DNA of 64,000 bases from Panicum virgatum (Eukaryota; Streptophyta; Magnoliopsida; Poales; Poaceae), in contig NC_053136.1 in the NCBI RefSeq assembly GCF_016808335.1, positions 2,648,531-2,712,530 on the forward strand, given 5' to 3'. Positions within the stretch are counted from its first letter, which is position 1, and each line of letters starts with the position of its first letter. The notes below the pieces were generated by a model, which saw only the letters and a list, made by a program, of their open reading frames with translations, was not told the origin of the DNA and ran no database searches. Positions 1-11,651 of the stretch are shown piece after piece. Made by a program: the position numbers and the translations under genes.

Positions 1-3000
1 TCCTGGCCTTGCACGGCCCCATGAAGGTGATCGCGCCGACCTTGTAGCGGCGGCCGGCGGGCACCAAGAACACCGCGTTGTCCAGTGAGCACGCCGTCTT
101 CCACGCGCTCGAGAAGGCCTGACAACACCAAAGCCGCAGTCACCATGAAGAATCTTGCCATCACCATCAGCACGAACTGTCAAAGTGGCTAGTGCTGCGC
201 TTGTCTAGGCCGCTTTGCTTGAGTTGCTCTAGCTCGCTTAGCAGCTAGTCCGCTGGTCGTGCGCCCGCTTGGAGCGTGCCCACGATGCCCAGCGCCGCGT
301 CTCGCTCGCCACGCCCGCGCGTCGCGCTCGCCTGCAATTGCTCGGCTCTTGTATATGTACATGTGATGAGATCAATACAATTGTACATTGCGGTGCAAAC
401 TCTTTCATGGTATCAGCTTACCTCCGTTCCTAACTCCTCGCTTCCGCAACCTCCCACCCGATGGTGAGCCCTTCTTCTTCCTCTGGCTCCTCCAACCCCT
501 TCGCCATGGGCGCCGTCGCCATCAACGCCTCCACCGCCCAACTCATCAGCATCAAGTCCCATGTTCCGGTCGTTCTTGATCTCGTTGCTGCCAACTACGG
601 CACCTGGCGCACGTTCTTCACCAACACCCTCAAGAAGTTCGGTCTTCTAGATCATGTCGATGGCTCCGTCGACGTGCAGCTGCAGGTCTTCGACCCGGAG
701 TGGACCCAGATCGACACATGTGTCGTTTCCTGGATCTACGCCACCCTCTTCGACGATCTGCTCTCCGCCGTGATCCAGCCCGACGACACCGCCCACTCCG
801 TCTGGTCTGCCATCGCCACCCAGTTCCTCGACAACACGGTCCAGCGTACATCGCAGGCCCGCCAACAACTCCACGCCCTCAGCCAGGGCGACATGAACGT
901 CGTCGACTACTGTGTTCAGATCAAGCGCCAGGCGGACATCTTGCGCGACCTTGGCTCCCCTCTCACCGACCAGGAACTCGTCATCACCCTCCTTGGCGGC
1001 CTCAGCGACAAGCTCGCCCACTGCGCGCCAACAATCTCGGCGTCCGGCATGCGGTTTCTTCAAGCCCGCTCCTTTCTCCACCAGGAGGAGATCTGGATCG
1101 CCGATCGCGCTCGCAAGGTCACCTCCACCGCTCTTCTTGCCGCGTCCCGCTCCTCCAACACATCTGGCAATGTACCTGCCACGGGATCAGCAGCGACTCC
1201 TCCGGCCTCCAACAACACAACCGCCACCAGCGGCAGGGAACGCTCCCGCAAGCGCAAGAAGCAATCCACCCGCACTGGCGGTGTGTCCAACACTCCTACC
1301 CCCAACCCTACGGCGCCGCACGGCGGCACCGTGCCGTCCTGGGTGAATCCCTGGACTGGTGTCGTCCAGGCCTGGCCCCTCGGTCATCTTCCTCCTGGTG
1401 CGCCGGCTGCTGGCGTCCTCGGGTCTCGTCCAGGGGCTGCTCCGCAGCAGTCTCTCACGGCCCAGCATTCTCCGGCCGGCTCTCTTCCTCCGGCGCTCTA
1501 CCAGGTGCTCAATGGCCTCACCCTCCAGTCCTCGCCACCCAGCGCTCAGGACTGGGTTCTCGACACCGGCGCCTCCACGCACATGGCCGGCGACGCTGGT
1601 ATGCTCTCCTCCACGTCTCCCTGTTCTTCTCGCATCATAGTTGGCAACGGTGCATCCATTCCTGTCCAGTGCACCGGTTACACCACAATCTCCACCCCCA
1701 CCTCCCCACTTCATCTCCGTGATGTCCTCATTTCCTCTCCTCTTATTCACAATCTCATCTCTGTCCGCAAACTCACTCGTGACAATAACATTTCTGTCGA
1801 ATTTGATCCGCTTGGTTTCTCTGTCAAGGATCTTCGTACCCGGGCGGTTCTCTTCCGCAGTGACAGTAGCGGCGATCTCTACCCCCTGAAGCAGTCTGCG
1901 CCCCTCCACCGCGGTCTCCACATCTCCATCGATCTCTGGCATGCCAGGCTTGGACACCCAGGGGCGCCAGCACTCTCCAGGATCCTAGACTCATTTGATT
2001 TCAAATGTTCTCCCTTCCACCCCCACACATGTACCTCTTGTCGGTTAGGAAAACATGTTCGGCTACCTTTTAAAGACTCTAGTCACATTTCACCATATCC
2101 TTTCTGTTTGCTTCATTGCGATGTTTGGACATCACCGGTGATTAGCAACTCTGGGTTTCAGTACTACCTTGTCATTCTTGACGACTTCTCCCACTATGTG
2201 TGGACGTTCCCGCTATGCCGCAAGTCTGATGTTGTGTCTACCCTCTCGACCTTCCACGCCTTCGTGCAGACACAGTTCGGCAAGCCCATTCTTGCTTTCC
2301 AAACCGACAATGGCAAGGAATTTGACAACACCACGTTTCACACCTTTCTAGCCGAACGTGGCATTGTCTTCCGTCTAACCTGCCCCTACACGTCACAGCA
2401 AAACGGCCGTGCGGAACGCATTCTTCGCACCCTCAACGATTGCGTCCGCACCATGCTTCTGCACGCTGCCATGCCCTATCCTTCTGGCCTGATGCGCTGA
2501 ACACAGCCACTTATCTCGTCAACCGAAGACCTTGCACACTACGTGTTCATGCTTCCCCCTTTCTTCTCCCGTTCGGCCAGCACCCGGAATACGATCATCT
2601 TCGTGTTTTCGGCTGTCGATGCTTCCCCGACACCAACGCGACGGCTCCACACAAACTCGCACCACGTTCTGTGCCTTGCGTGTTCATCGGTTACCCGGAC
2701 AACACCAAGGGCTATCGGTGCTTTGATCCCTCGACTCGCCGCGTTCTCACCTCGCGTCACGTCGTGTTCGATGAACACGTCTTTCCCTTCCGCCAGCCCC
2801 CATCGTCCATGACTTCATCCCCTCCCCCACCCCAGGTTCTGGTCGAACAAATTCCCATGTCAGCGCCGCGCCGCGCCGGCCCGTCTCCCGCGGCCATCTC
2901 GCCAGGTGATCATCATGCTCACCAGCCTGCCGGTGCTCCTGAGCCGGATGCCCTAACTGCACCAGCTCCAGCATCACCCATCCACAACTCACCAACTTCC

Positions 3001-6000
3001 CCTCCCACAGCTGACACGCCTCCTGCGTTCCCCACCGCATCGCCACCCCCTACCACTGCCCCTGCAGGCCACCCTATGATCACACAACGCAAAGCTGGCA
3101 TCGTCCAACCCAACCCCAAATATGCTCATCTTGCCACCGCTGACTCCGTGCCTCGATCTGTTCACTCCGCTCTGAAAGATCCGGCTTGGCACGCAGCAAT
3201 GCAGGATGAATACGACGCCCTGCTGTCCAACGGCACCTGGCAGCTCGTCCCGCGGCCTAGCCATGCCAATGTGATCACCGGCAAATGGATCTTCAAAAAC
3301 AAGTTCCACGCCGACGGCATGCTGGAACGCCGCAAAGCTCGCTGGGTCGTTCGTGGGTTCTCTCAGCGTCCCGGTCTTGATTTTGATTAGACTTTCTCCC
3401 CCGTCGTCAAACCGGCCACCATCCGCACTGTCTAGCATCTTGCTGCTGCACGCAATCGGCCAGTACACCAGCTCGATGTGAAGAACGCGTTCCTCCACGG
3501 CGATCTCACAGAACGGGTCTACTGCCAACAGCCAGCCGGCTTTGTCGACCCGGCTCGACCCGATGCTGTCTGCCTCCTTCGCAAGTCCCTTTATGGGCTG
3601 AAGCCAGCACCGCGAGCCTGGTTTCAGCGCTTCGCCACGCATCTTCACCAGCTGGGCTTCACACCGTCCAAGGCTGACAGCTCGTTGTTCGTGTACCGGC
3701 GCGGCCACGACGAGGCACACCTCCTCTACGTCGACGACATTGTCCTCTCCACATCGTCCACGCGCCTCCTGCAACACGTCGTCGGCCAGCTTCGTCTTCA
3801 GTTCGCCATGAAGGACCTCGGGCCGCTGCACTTCTTCCTCGGCATCCAGGTGCGGCGCACCGACACGTGCTTCCTCCTCTCCCAGGCGCAGTACGCCGCC
3901 GACATCCTGGAACGCGCCGGCATGCAGGATTGTAAACCTGCCTCCACACCCGTGGACACCAAGGCCAAGATGTCCGGCAACGACGGCCGTGCGCTCGACG
4001 ATCCAACATTCTACCGCAGCATCGTCGGCGCTCTTCAATACCTGACGCTCACGTGCCCCGACATCACCTATGCCGTCCAACAAGCGTGCCTCCACATGCA
4101 CGCTCCCAAGGACGTCCACTGGTCCTTCGTCAAGCGCGTGCTCCGGTACGTCCATGGCACCATGGACATGGGTCTGCAGCTCCGGCGTTCTACCTCACCG
4201 TCGCTCGTCGCCTACTCCGACGCCGATTGGGCCGGCTGCCCCAACACACGCCGTTCTACATCGGGCTTCTGCGTGTTCCTTGGCGATTCACTCATCTCCT
4301 AGTCCTCCAAACGCCAGGTGGTCGTGTCTCGCTCAAGCGCCAAAGCGGAGTACCGTGGCGTCGCCAATGTCACCGCCGAATGCTGCTGGCTGCGACATCT
4401 CCTCACCGAGCTCAGTGTTCCCGTGGACAAGGCCACCATTGTCTACTGTGACAATGTCTCCGCCTGCTACCTATCTGAGAACCCGGTTCATCGTGGTCGC
4501 ACAAAACACGTCGAGCTGGATGTGCATTTTGTCCGTGAGAAGGTTGCTGTGGGCGATGTCCGTGTTCCACACGTTCCTACACAAACATCAGCTCGCTGAC
4601 ATCATGACCAAGGGCCTGCCGTCTGTGCTCTTTGAGGGTTTTCGGTCCAGTTTAAGCATTGTCCGGGATGCTCCAACTGCGGGGGGTGTCAAAGTGGCTA
4701 GTGCTGCGCTTGTCTAGGCCGCTTGCTTGCAGTTGCTCTAGCTCGCTTAGCAGCTAGTCCGTTGGTCGTGCGCCCGCTTGGAGCGCGCCCACGATGCCCA
4801 GCGCCGCGTCTCGCTCGCCACGCCCGCGCGTCGCGCTCGCCGGCAGTTGCTCGGCTCTTGTATATGTACACGTGATGAGATCAATACAATTGTACATTGC
4901 GGTGCAAACTCTTTCACAAACTAACTGACCAACGACGTTCGATCGAACCCGTTCGTGGACGCGATGCATGTTCAGCGCTCGTAAATTATTCAGAAAAGAA
5001 AAACTTTGCACACAAAAAGATTCAGAAAAAAAACGAGGAAGAAATGCAAGTGATCAAAATCGATCGGGTGGAGACACAAGACGTGCAGCTAGCAGATGCA
5101 GATCACATCCCCGTTTCTTGACGCACTGAATCTCCCGGCGCGATCTGCACGCTGCACGCGGGCGAAGGATGGGGTCATCGAGTGATGAAGCTAACCAACC
5201 GCCGAAGATGCCGCCCGGGGGGGGGGGGGGGGGGGGGGGGGGAGCATCTGGAGTCGTCGCCATCAGATCCCCCCGTTCTTGATTGGCAAGGTCATCATCA
5301 CATACAAAGTGTGTGCCTCCTGAAATCGTAACGTCTGGATGCTATCTATCCTTCATGCCACTGTCACTGACAGTAACATGTCATAGTATAATCCTACGTT
5401 TCCAAGTAAAACAACAGATCGATCTACCACGCGTCTAATTTTCTTTTGTTTGACTGGTCAGTTTGTGAGAGGAAATTTAAAATCATTCAGAATTTCAGAC
5501 AAATATGAAACTAAAATCAACGCATATGTAAACCAATTCGGACAGAAGAAGAGAGCAACGTTATATTTTTACTGATCCTGAAAGCAACTGATCTAGCGCC
5601 GCAAATTTTGTTTGACTCGTAATATCATTCGGGCAGATTAAGTAAGCTAAGAAGCTACAGATTTGGGCTTGTTACAGAAGAAGAAAGGGTTGCGTGTTTG
5701 TTCAACCTTGGCCTCAGCTTTTAGTTATAGGTGATGACACATGTCCTGGACGCACTAGCTAGCATCGTACAAGACATACTTATGAACCCATCTAGGCCTC
5801 ATCATTGGAATACACATCACGAAAATGGATACACCTCATGATCTCCTTTCTCGAAGAAATTTATGAGACTTGTAAGCAAATGTACATGGATTGCTAGATA
5901 ATCCAATCTCTTTTTTTTCCTCTGAATTATTATGACTCATGATCAATTCCAACTTGTATGCCAGTTGGTGGCATTCTCAATGATAAAGGATTCCTGCCCC

Positions 6001-6589
6001 CAAAAATGAAATTTTTATAGTATGCGCGTTGAAGTTTTGGGGTCAAAAAAGATGGAAGCAAAAGTGAAATCAACCGGAAACGCTTCTGAAAAGTTTTGTC
6101 ACTGTGGAGTGTCACCGAGCTTCACCATTCTCACGCACGCAAGCGTGATGGAAGCGCGTCAGACGCAACGATTAGCAGAGATGATTAGCAGCTGCGCGGC
6201 GCAGCGGAGACGGCGATCGGCGAGCTCACCTCGGTGTCGTCGGCGTCGCCGTCCCCCGCCGCGCTGAAGGTGTCGACGTTCACCACGTTCCTGCACGTCG
6301 CCGCCCGCTCGGCCCCCTTCCCCCACACCATGATGTGGCTCTCCTCCGCCTCATCGTCGTCGTCTTCCTCTTCATCCCACTTGAAGAAATCCTCCTCCTG
6401 GTCAGCTTCTCCACCACCGTCTGCCCACAGCCTCAGGAACCTCTCCCCGTCCTCACCTCCTGCTCCGCCAACGCCACCGTCGACGCCGCCGCCCGCCGCC
6501 GCCCTCGCCACGGCGAGGAACGACAAGCCCACCAGCAGCAGCACCAAGAGCAGCGTCGCCCGCATGCCGCCTCTCGTCCCTGCCCCCAT
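1..6589 (-). CDS. Polygalacturonase (GH28) gene, 5' part, exons 1 and 2
   Basis: Secreted pectin-degrading enzyme of the cell wall, hydrolysing polygalacturonan. Exon 1 (6230-6589, 120 codons) starts MGAGTRGGMRATLLL, a signal peptide, then an acidic linker (DEEEDDDDE), then the start of the pectin-lyase-like fold, AAGDGDADDTE. It ends at GAG|GTGAGC, phase 0. Exon 2 (1-118) follows an acceptor TTGTCAG and reads AFSSAWKTACS...AVFLVPAGRRYKVGAITFMGPCK. The join gives the family hallmark GDG-DDT-AF-AW-AC without a frame break. Catalytic NTD/DD/GHG motifs lie outside the window. The intron (119-6229) is about 6.1 kb because a copia element sits in it; without it the intron is about 1.4 kb. The join across the intron is inferred from family order and matching phase. 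Confidence 0.85.
178..407 (+). repeat. 5' LTR of copia element 1
   Basis: Begins TGTCAAAG and ends CTTTCA. It differs from the 3' copy by five substitutions and two single-base indels (about 2 percent). On the rate usually used for grass LTRs this is under about one million years. Confidence 0.93.
408..420 (+). other. Primer-binding site of copia element 1
   Basis: TGGTATCAGCTTA directly follows the LTR. This is the initiator-Met tRNA type usual in plant copia elements. Confidence 0.85.
461..4680 (+). pseudogene. Degenerate copia Gag-Pol polyprotein
   Basis: Gag with a UBN2-like core, protease (DTGAS, near residue 367), pre-integrase WHARLGHPG (near 493), and integrase core with D at LHCDVW, D at QTDNGKEF and E at NGRAERI. 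A one-base loss near 2480 shifts the frame inside integrase. The next frame (to 3390) gives the rest of integrase, the Pro-rich linker and the start of RT. TAG codons interrupt RT at 3388 and 3433 and the RNase H region at 4300. RT has YVDD near 3727. RNase H follows (SDADWAG, AKAEY, YCDN). A one-base gain near 4577 shifts the last about 40 residues. The copy is not translatable as one protein and has no zinc knuckle. Confidence 0.9.
4674..4686 (+). other. Polypurine tract of copia element 1
   Basis: A G-rich run ending GGGGGG lies directly before the TG of the 3' LTR. Confidence 0.65.
4687..4916 (+). repeat. 3' LTR of copia element 1
   Basis: Starts TGTCAAAG and ends CTTTCA, then CAAAC. Same length as the 5' copy. 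Confidence 0.93.
4917..6229. other. Rest of polygalacturonase intron 1
   Basis: Ordinary AT-rich intron sequence with one notable tract, a run of 26 G at 5217-5242. I see no other gene or element here. Confidence 0.6.
5217..5242 (+). repeat. Poly-G tract of 26 bases
   Basis: Uninterrupted G run within the intron. On the transcribed strand of the host gene it is poly-C. Confidence 0.9.
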
Positions 6590-6703
6590 TGCGCGCCCCG
6601 TGGTTGATCCTATAGCTTCTGCAGCAGCGGCTCACGCAGGCAGGAGGGTGTCTAATGGCGCACGCGCACGCGTATGATCTCTCGCCTCGCGAGCGTGTGG
6701 CGG

Positions 6704-6709
6704 TTTATA
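6704..6709 (-). promoter_or_regulatory. TATA box of the polygalacturonase gene
   Basis: TATAAA on the minus strand (CTATAAACC), 115 bases upstream of the chosen ATG at 6589. This leaves room for a leader of roughly 80-90 nt. Confidence 0.55.
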
Positions 6710-6710
6710 G

Positions 6711-8065
6711 CAGAGAGCCGGGGAGGGAGCTGATTAGCTGTGCGCGGCCGGGGGGAGGCGATCGATCGAGTGGGAGGAAGAAAGAGGACGAGCGGGAGGA
6801 CTTGAAGTGCAAGTGAATGATAAAATGTGCGTGCGACAGAGGAAGGTGTGGTTTATGCTTTACTCATCCTCTGGAAAAGAAAAAACAAAAGAGAAGAAGG
6901 CCCCCCCTCATTTCCCTTGGCATTTTCTCATCATTTTGCGTCGTCCATTTCTACCAATCCACTTATTTGCAAAACGTAATTCCTTGCAAGGCAATGCTAA
7001 TAGTGGTAGGGGCTTGGATAGGCCCAGCAGCGAGAAACGGCCAACTTCTCTGCTTGAGTCATATTGTTCGGACGTTCAGAGTGTGCATACTGACATTTTG
7101 CTTCTTCTTCTTTTCAAAAACTGCATGCTCACATTTTAAGACATGAAGTAGTCGGAATGAAAAGTATTTTTCTTTCCAATAAAAATTCGGCAAATCTCTT
7201 GCCGTCCTTCCGAAAAAAAAACATTCTAAGACGTGAAGGCCATGTCACGTTGGATAATTTTGGCGCTGTGATGTCTACTGGTAAATTAAATTGACGGCAT
7301 CCTCACGGATTTATTATATATATTTATATGTATATATGTTATTCCAGTAATTGGCGACTTCCGTTGGAACCGAGTATGCATGTGCGAATGGCCGTTTGGC
7401 ACAAGGTCGTCCTCGTCCGGGGCAGTTTCGGTTTGGCTTTTCATGAATGGTGATGGCCTACGGCATGCGTATTGTTCCAGGGATCCCACGAACCGAAAAA
7501 AGTGAAAGCCCGCTAGTACTACCGATGCTCCGAAGCAGCAGGTGGCGGCACCGAGCGGAGCGACATGTTCTGTTCATCATTGCGGATCCACCATGGGGCT
7601 CCACTGACACGGCTCCAGGTGGATCCTCGCCATCGATCGCCACGGCTCTTCGATTGTCCCCATATTCAAGAACCGCAAAGGATAAAACATGAAGGATAAC
7701 CAATGACTTTCGTGCGAGATCAAAAATCACCTTCCGGTCAACTTTTCTTCAAAAATGGGAGACAGAAATCAAACTAGATTCACACAAAATTTCGCCTATT
7801 CAGGCTGGATTCAAACCACATTGCATTGGTTCAGGATGCTGGCTCTCTGTTATGGCAGCAGGGCCTGGATGGTTCAGATACAGCGACGGCGAGCCTACGC
7901 ATCACCGTCCAGATGCCGGTGCAGGCCAGGTGCTACCTTGAGATGCACACCTTTCCGTTCGCACAGGGAACCCTGGCTGGTTGTGCCTGCCCCCGCCAGC
8001 GGCCACATTGCATTGCTTGCGGTGCTGAGCTTGCTCATGCTCCACACACATTGTTCCTTCCTGCT
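6711..8065. other. Upstream region of the polygalacturonase gene up to the gypsy insertion
   Basis: About 1.35 kb with no recognisable gene. An open frame at 7826-8095 runs into the LTR and matches nothing I know. The last five bases, CTGCT, are the left target duplication of the gypsy element. Confidence 0.5.
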
Positions 8066-9478
8066 TGTCGGGTGCCACAATTAGGGACACCCTAATTGAG
8101 GTACTAAAACCACTTTCAAAAACACAAACATATATTAAGGCAACTGGGCCCACGAAGGCCCACGGCCTATTTCTCCCTCAGAGGAAAGGAAAGGACTCAA
8201 AGAAGTCCAGCATGTGGCCCAGCCACATCCCCCTCGGGCAGGTGGCCAATCTCCGCCTCGCTCGAGGGTCCCTCTCAGGCCCACCGAACAAACTCCGCCC
8301 CGCTCGAGGGTAGCGGATCTACCCTCGGGCGGGTCACTCATCTCCGCCTCGCTCGAGGGCTCCCCTCGGGACCCTCGACCGCGCAATCGCGTTTCCGCCT
8401 CGCTCGAGGACAGCGGACCTGCCCTCGAGCGGGTGGCCAATCTCCGCCTCGCTCGAGGCCATCTCTCGGCACAAGGGACAAATGGCCCCGCCGCCCAACC
8501 GACCGCCGTACAAAGGCATTAAAGGCCAGCTACTCCGCCACGGCTCAAAGGACGGGCGGCGTCAGACTGCCACTCCCGCAGTGGATGTGACCGGCGTCCC
8601 GTCCACTGACCCCAGTCACCGCTCTGCCACCCCAGCCGCTGTAGCAGCCCTGTGGAGCATTCAACGCGGTACAAGACAAGTTGGCGCCGCCCCCGTTACT
8701 GTCACGCCGACATCAACCATTCGAACACACCTCCCCCTGGGGAAGGGGTCTGGCGATGTCACGTGCCCTTCCGGGAGGGGCACTCTGCATGCGTGGGCAG
8801 GGCCCCGGACCTCTCTCTTGTGGGGTCCGGGACTTCCACGCGCCCCCGGACCTTCTAGTGCGCACGCTCGCACCCCGACCAGGGGGTCCGGGACCGTCCC
8901 ACGCCATTACTACCGCTGGGACTCTGCGGGACGACGGGCACAATCTTCGCAGGGCCAAGGACGGAGCCCAGGACGACAGTGACGCGCGCCGCCTTCCCAC
9001 AGTACACTTTCTACAGTGTTCGACCACTATACCCGCAATTCGGGGGAAAACGACGACTTCCGCGCCCCTACACTCCTGTACGCCGCCCCTCCTTACAACT
9101 ATAAAAGGAGAGGGTGGGCTTCCTTTTGCGCAGGCTGATCGACTCTCTCCAATCAAAGGTTGGAAGTAAGTTCTCTGAACTCCCCCTCAGAGGACTCTCA
9201 GCACGACTGAGCACTCATCTCAACCAACTCCACCTCTAGCAGAGACTTGGGAGCTTCTCTCCCTCTCTCGCCTCGCTTGTATCCCCTACTACGAGCACTT
9301 CGGGTGCAAGATAATACAGTGCCCTCGCACACCCCCTTTGCTGGACGTACGGCCCCGCGGCCGGAACCAGGATAAAACCGTGCGTTACTGTGATTGCCTC
9401 TTGCATCATCATCTGGGACGAGGAAACACGCAGCATTTACTAGTTGGGATTCAGGCCCCACGGGTCGGAACGCCGACA
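8066..9478 (+). repeat. 5' LTR of gypsy element 1
   Basis: 1413 bp, TGTCGGG to GCCGACA. It contains five spaced copies of CTCCGCCTCGCTCGAGG (8250-8458) in its U3 part and a TATA box at 9100-9107. The 3' copy differs at four positions I could find, plus one 8-bp insertion. Confidence 0.95.
9100..9107 (+). promoter_or_regulatory. TATA box of gypsy element 1 LTR
   Basis: TATAAAAG, followed by a GA-rich leader. The 3' LTR carries the same box at 23973-23980. Confidence 0.7.
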
Positions 9479-9500
9479 GTTGGCGCGCCAGGTAGGGGCG
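9479..9500 (+). other. Primer-binding site of gypsy element 1
   Basis: TTGGCGCGCCAGGTAGGGG starts one base after the LTR. This is the TGGCG type seen in grass gypsy elements; I do not assign the tRNA. Confidence 0.65.
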
Positions 9501-9542
9501 CTGCGTGACTTTTTCTCTCTTTTTCCCACTTGATCTCCAGGA

Positions 9543-11651
9543 ATGGCGAGCAGATCGAACCCATACCCTATGGGTGTTTCGGATCCGTTTCCAGCGGGAC
9601 GCGCGATCTCGTTCGGGAGTCTCGAGTTCAGGACAACCGGCAACGGTTACCTCATGCAGCTCCTCTCCTCCGAACGCAACCTCATCACTCCGACTTTGCC
9701 AGCCCGGTGCAACAGGCGCTCGGGTCAGCGTTCGCGACAAGCACGCGCGGAGCGGCGTCGTGCGGCACGCCACAGCTCCCCCACGTGGGTCGAGGATAGC
9801 GTGTCGCAACTCAGCATCACGACCAATGGGGCAACCGTTTCGCCATCGCGTGCCTCGGCGTCATCTGCGCCGGCACCATCGCCTGCGGCAACACTAGTGC
9901 CTCCCAGGGGGGACTCGACTTCGGCGTCGCCCTTCCCCTTCGGGATGCGCAACGCTGCCGCCCACGCCTCGTCAACCGTCGCTGACTTCATCGAGCGTGG
10001 GGATCTGCCGAGTTATCATCTTCGATCGATTCGCAGCCCCATCGCGTCATCTCCTGACGAATCCTACCCCGAGACGGCGAGCTCGATCGCCGACGACATC
10101 GACTTCTTCATGACCAACTTCGTAGCCGAGGAGGCCGAGGACTACTCCGGGGCCCGCGACCCCGACGCTCTCCGCGCGTTCCAGCTGGCGACGGCCTATT
10201 GCCTCACCTGCTCCGAAGACTCCAGCGAGGGGGATTTCGATCCTTCCCGGGAGTGCTTCATGGTGGACCTTGCGGACGAGCAAAATGACAACGCCCCAGG
10301 CAACGACGAGGAAGCCGGGGCGGACGCGCGGGCAAAGCAACCAGCGAACCCGCCTGCAGCGCCTTCCTCGTCAAGCTCGGCGGCGCGACAGGCCCAGCTG
10401 GCGCAGCTCAAAGAGCTTCAAGCCAAGCTCGACGAGCAGCGTCAACAAACCCAGGAGCTACGCGCCGCACTCGAGCAGCAGCGTGCCGTGCCTGGTGCAC
10501 ACGCCCAGGCGGCGGGACGTGTTGCCCGGGAGCGCATCCTGGCCGACGACAACGTCGACAAATCTCCGGAACTGAAGACGGCGGGCGAGAAGCTCGTCGC
10601 TGCGGCTTACCTACTCCAAGCTATGCCCGAGCCATCGACACCTTCGGGCCGCAACCTGCGCCGCGAGGCACAGGAGCTCATCGAGCAAGCTGCCGTGCAG
10701 CAGGCCGAGAGTTCTGCGTCTCGCATGCGCTCGAAGGCCCCGGAGCAGTGTGATGGGACTGCGCACCAGGACCATGAGGTCTCCGTGCACACACCCCCAG
10801 CGGCGAAGGGCAAAGCAGCCGTAGCGCCCGGCGCGAGGACACCCTCGGTGCACGAGCGCATCGGGAGAGTTCCCGTAAGGGAGCGAATCCGTGACACTCG
10901 CGGGCACGCTGGCGACGGCGACGCCCGCAACGTCATCAACGGCAGGAGGTACACCCCTCGACGGGGTGGATGCTTCGACCCCGAGCACGACAGGGGTGAG
11001 TCACCAGAGCCTCCGGGCACCCGGGTGTTCAGCCGGGAGATTCGAACCGCGCCTTTTCCCCCGCGCTTCCGACAACCCAACACCCTCGTCAAATACTCGG
11101 GCGAGACTGATCCTGCAGTTTGGCTTAACGACTACCGCCTAGCATGCCAGCTAGGCGGTGCGACGGAAGACGCGGCCATCATCCGCAACCTTCCTCTCCA
11201 TCTTGCTGACGCCACACGAACGTGGCTCGAGCACCTGCCTGCGGATCAGATCCACAACTGGGTCGATTTGGTCCACATCTTCGTGGGCAATTTCCAGGGC
11301 ACGTATGTTCGCCCTGGGAACTCTTGGGACCTCAAAGGGTGTCGCCAAAAGCCCCGCGAGTCCCTGCGTGACTACGTGCGACGCTTCTCCAAGCAGTGCA
11401 CCGAGCTCCCCAGCGTCACCCACGTCGAGGTCATTAACGCTTTCCTCGAGGGTACGACGTGCAGGAACTTGGTGCATGAGCTTGCGAGAAGCCGACCCGT
11501 TAACACCAATGAGTTGTTCGACGCTGCCACCAACTACGCCGCCGGCGAGGAAGCGGTTGGTGCCATCTTCGACGACAAATCGAGCAAGCCAAAGACGATG
11601 CGCCCGCGGAGGGCGGCAGCGTCAAACCCAATGCCCCCGCCAAGAAACTGA
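9543..11651 (+). CDS. Gag of gypsy element 1 (frame broken near 11589)
   Basis: Structural particle protein. An N-terminal Ser/Pro-rich part is followed by a Gln/Glu-rich coiled coil (about residues 280-320) and the retrotransposon Gag core (about 530-640: DPAVWLNDYRLAC, TWLEHLP, FSKQCTELP). The true frame leaves this one near 11589, where one base is missing. The reading then continues in the frame of the next entry, through a Lys-rich stretch to the zinc knuckle. The tail MRPRRAAASNPMPPPRN is therefore probably an out-of-frame artefact. The ATG at 9543 follows an AG and may be a splice acceptor. Confidence 0.85.
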   Translation: MASRSNPYPMGVSDPFPAGRAISFGSLEFRTTGNGYLMQLLSSERNLITPTLPARCNRRSGQRSRQARAERRRAARHSSPTWVEDSVSQLSITTNGATVSPSRASASSAPAPSPAATLVPPRGDSTSASPFPFGMRNAAAHASSTVADFIERGDLPSYHLRSIRSPIASSPDESYPETASSIADDIDFFMTNFVAEEAEDYSGARDPDALRAFQLATAYCLTCSEDSSEGDFDPSRECFMVDLADEQNDNAPGNDEEAGADARAKQPANPPAAPSSSSSAARQAQLAQLKELQAKLDEQRQQTQELRAALEQQRAVPGAHAQAAGRVARERILADDNVDKSPELKTAGEKLVAAAYLLQAMPEPSTPSGRNLRREAQELIEQAAVQQAESSASRMRSKAPEQCDGTAHQDHEVSVHTPPAAKGKAAVAPGARTPSVHERIGRVPVRERIRDTRGHAGDGDARNVINGRRYTPRRGGCFDPEHDRGESPEPPGTRVFSREIRTAPFPPRFRQPNTLVKYSGETDPAVWLNDYRLACQLGGATEDAAIIRNLPLHLADATRTWLEHLPADQIHNWVDLVHIFVGNFQGTYVRPGNSWDLKGCRQKPRESLRDYVRRFSKQCTELPSVTHVEVINAFLEGTTCRNLVHELARSRPVNTNELFDAATNYAAGEEAVGAIFDDKSSKPKTMRPRRAAASNPMPPPRN

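Larger units (their letters stand above)
178..4916 (+). mobile_element. Ty1/copia LTR retrotransposon inside polygalacturonase intron 1
   Basis: Complete structure: 230-bp LTRs (178-407 and 4687-4916), a primer-binding site next to the 5' LTR, gag-pol in the order protease, integrase, RT, RNase H, and a G-rich polypurine tract before the 3' LTR. Flanks CGAAC (173-177) and CAAAC (4917-4921) are a 5-bp target duplication with one mismatch. The NPWTG-type linker in Gag and absence of a CCHC knuckle suggest the Retrofit/Ale group (inference). It lies antisense to the host gene, 59 bp from the exon 2 acceptor. Confidence 0.93.

Noticed and set aside
3388..4302. Readthrough or recoding of the three TAG codons in copia element 1
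   Set aside because: Two frameshifts in the same copy point to ordinary decay.
5054..5263. Minus-strand frame with a run of prolines
   Set aside because: The prolines come from the poly-G tract. The frame lies inside the polygalacturonase intron and resembles nothing.
7755..8095. Plus-strand frame at 7826 as a gene exon
   Set aside because: It runs across the gypsy LTR boundary, so its end is an accident of insertion, and the rest is unrecognised.
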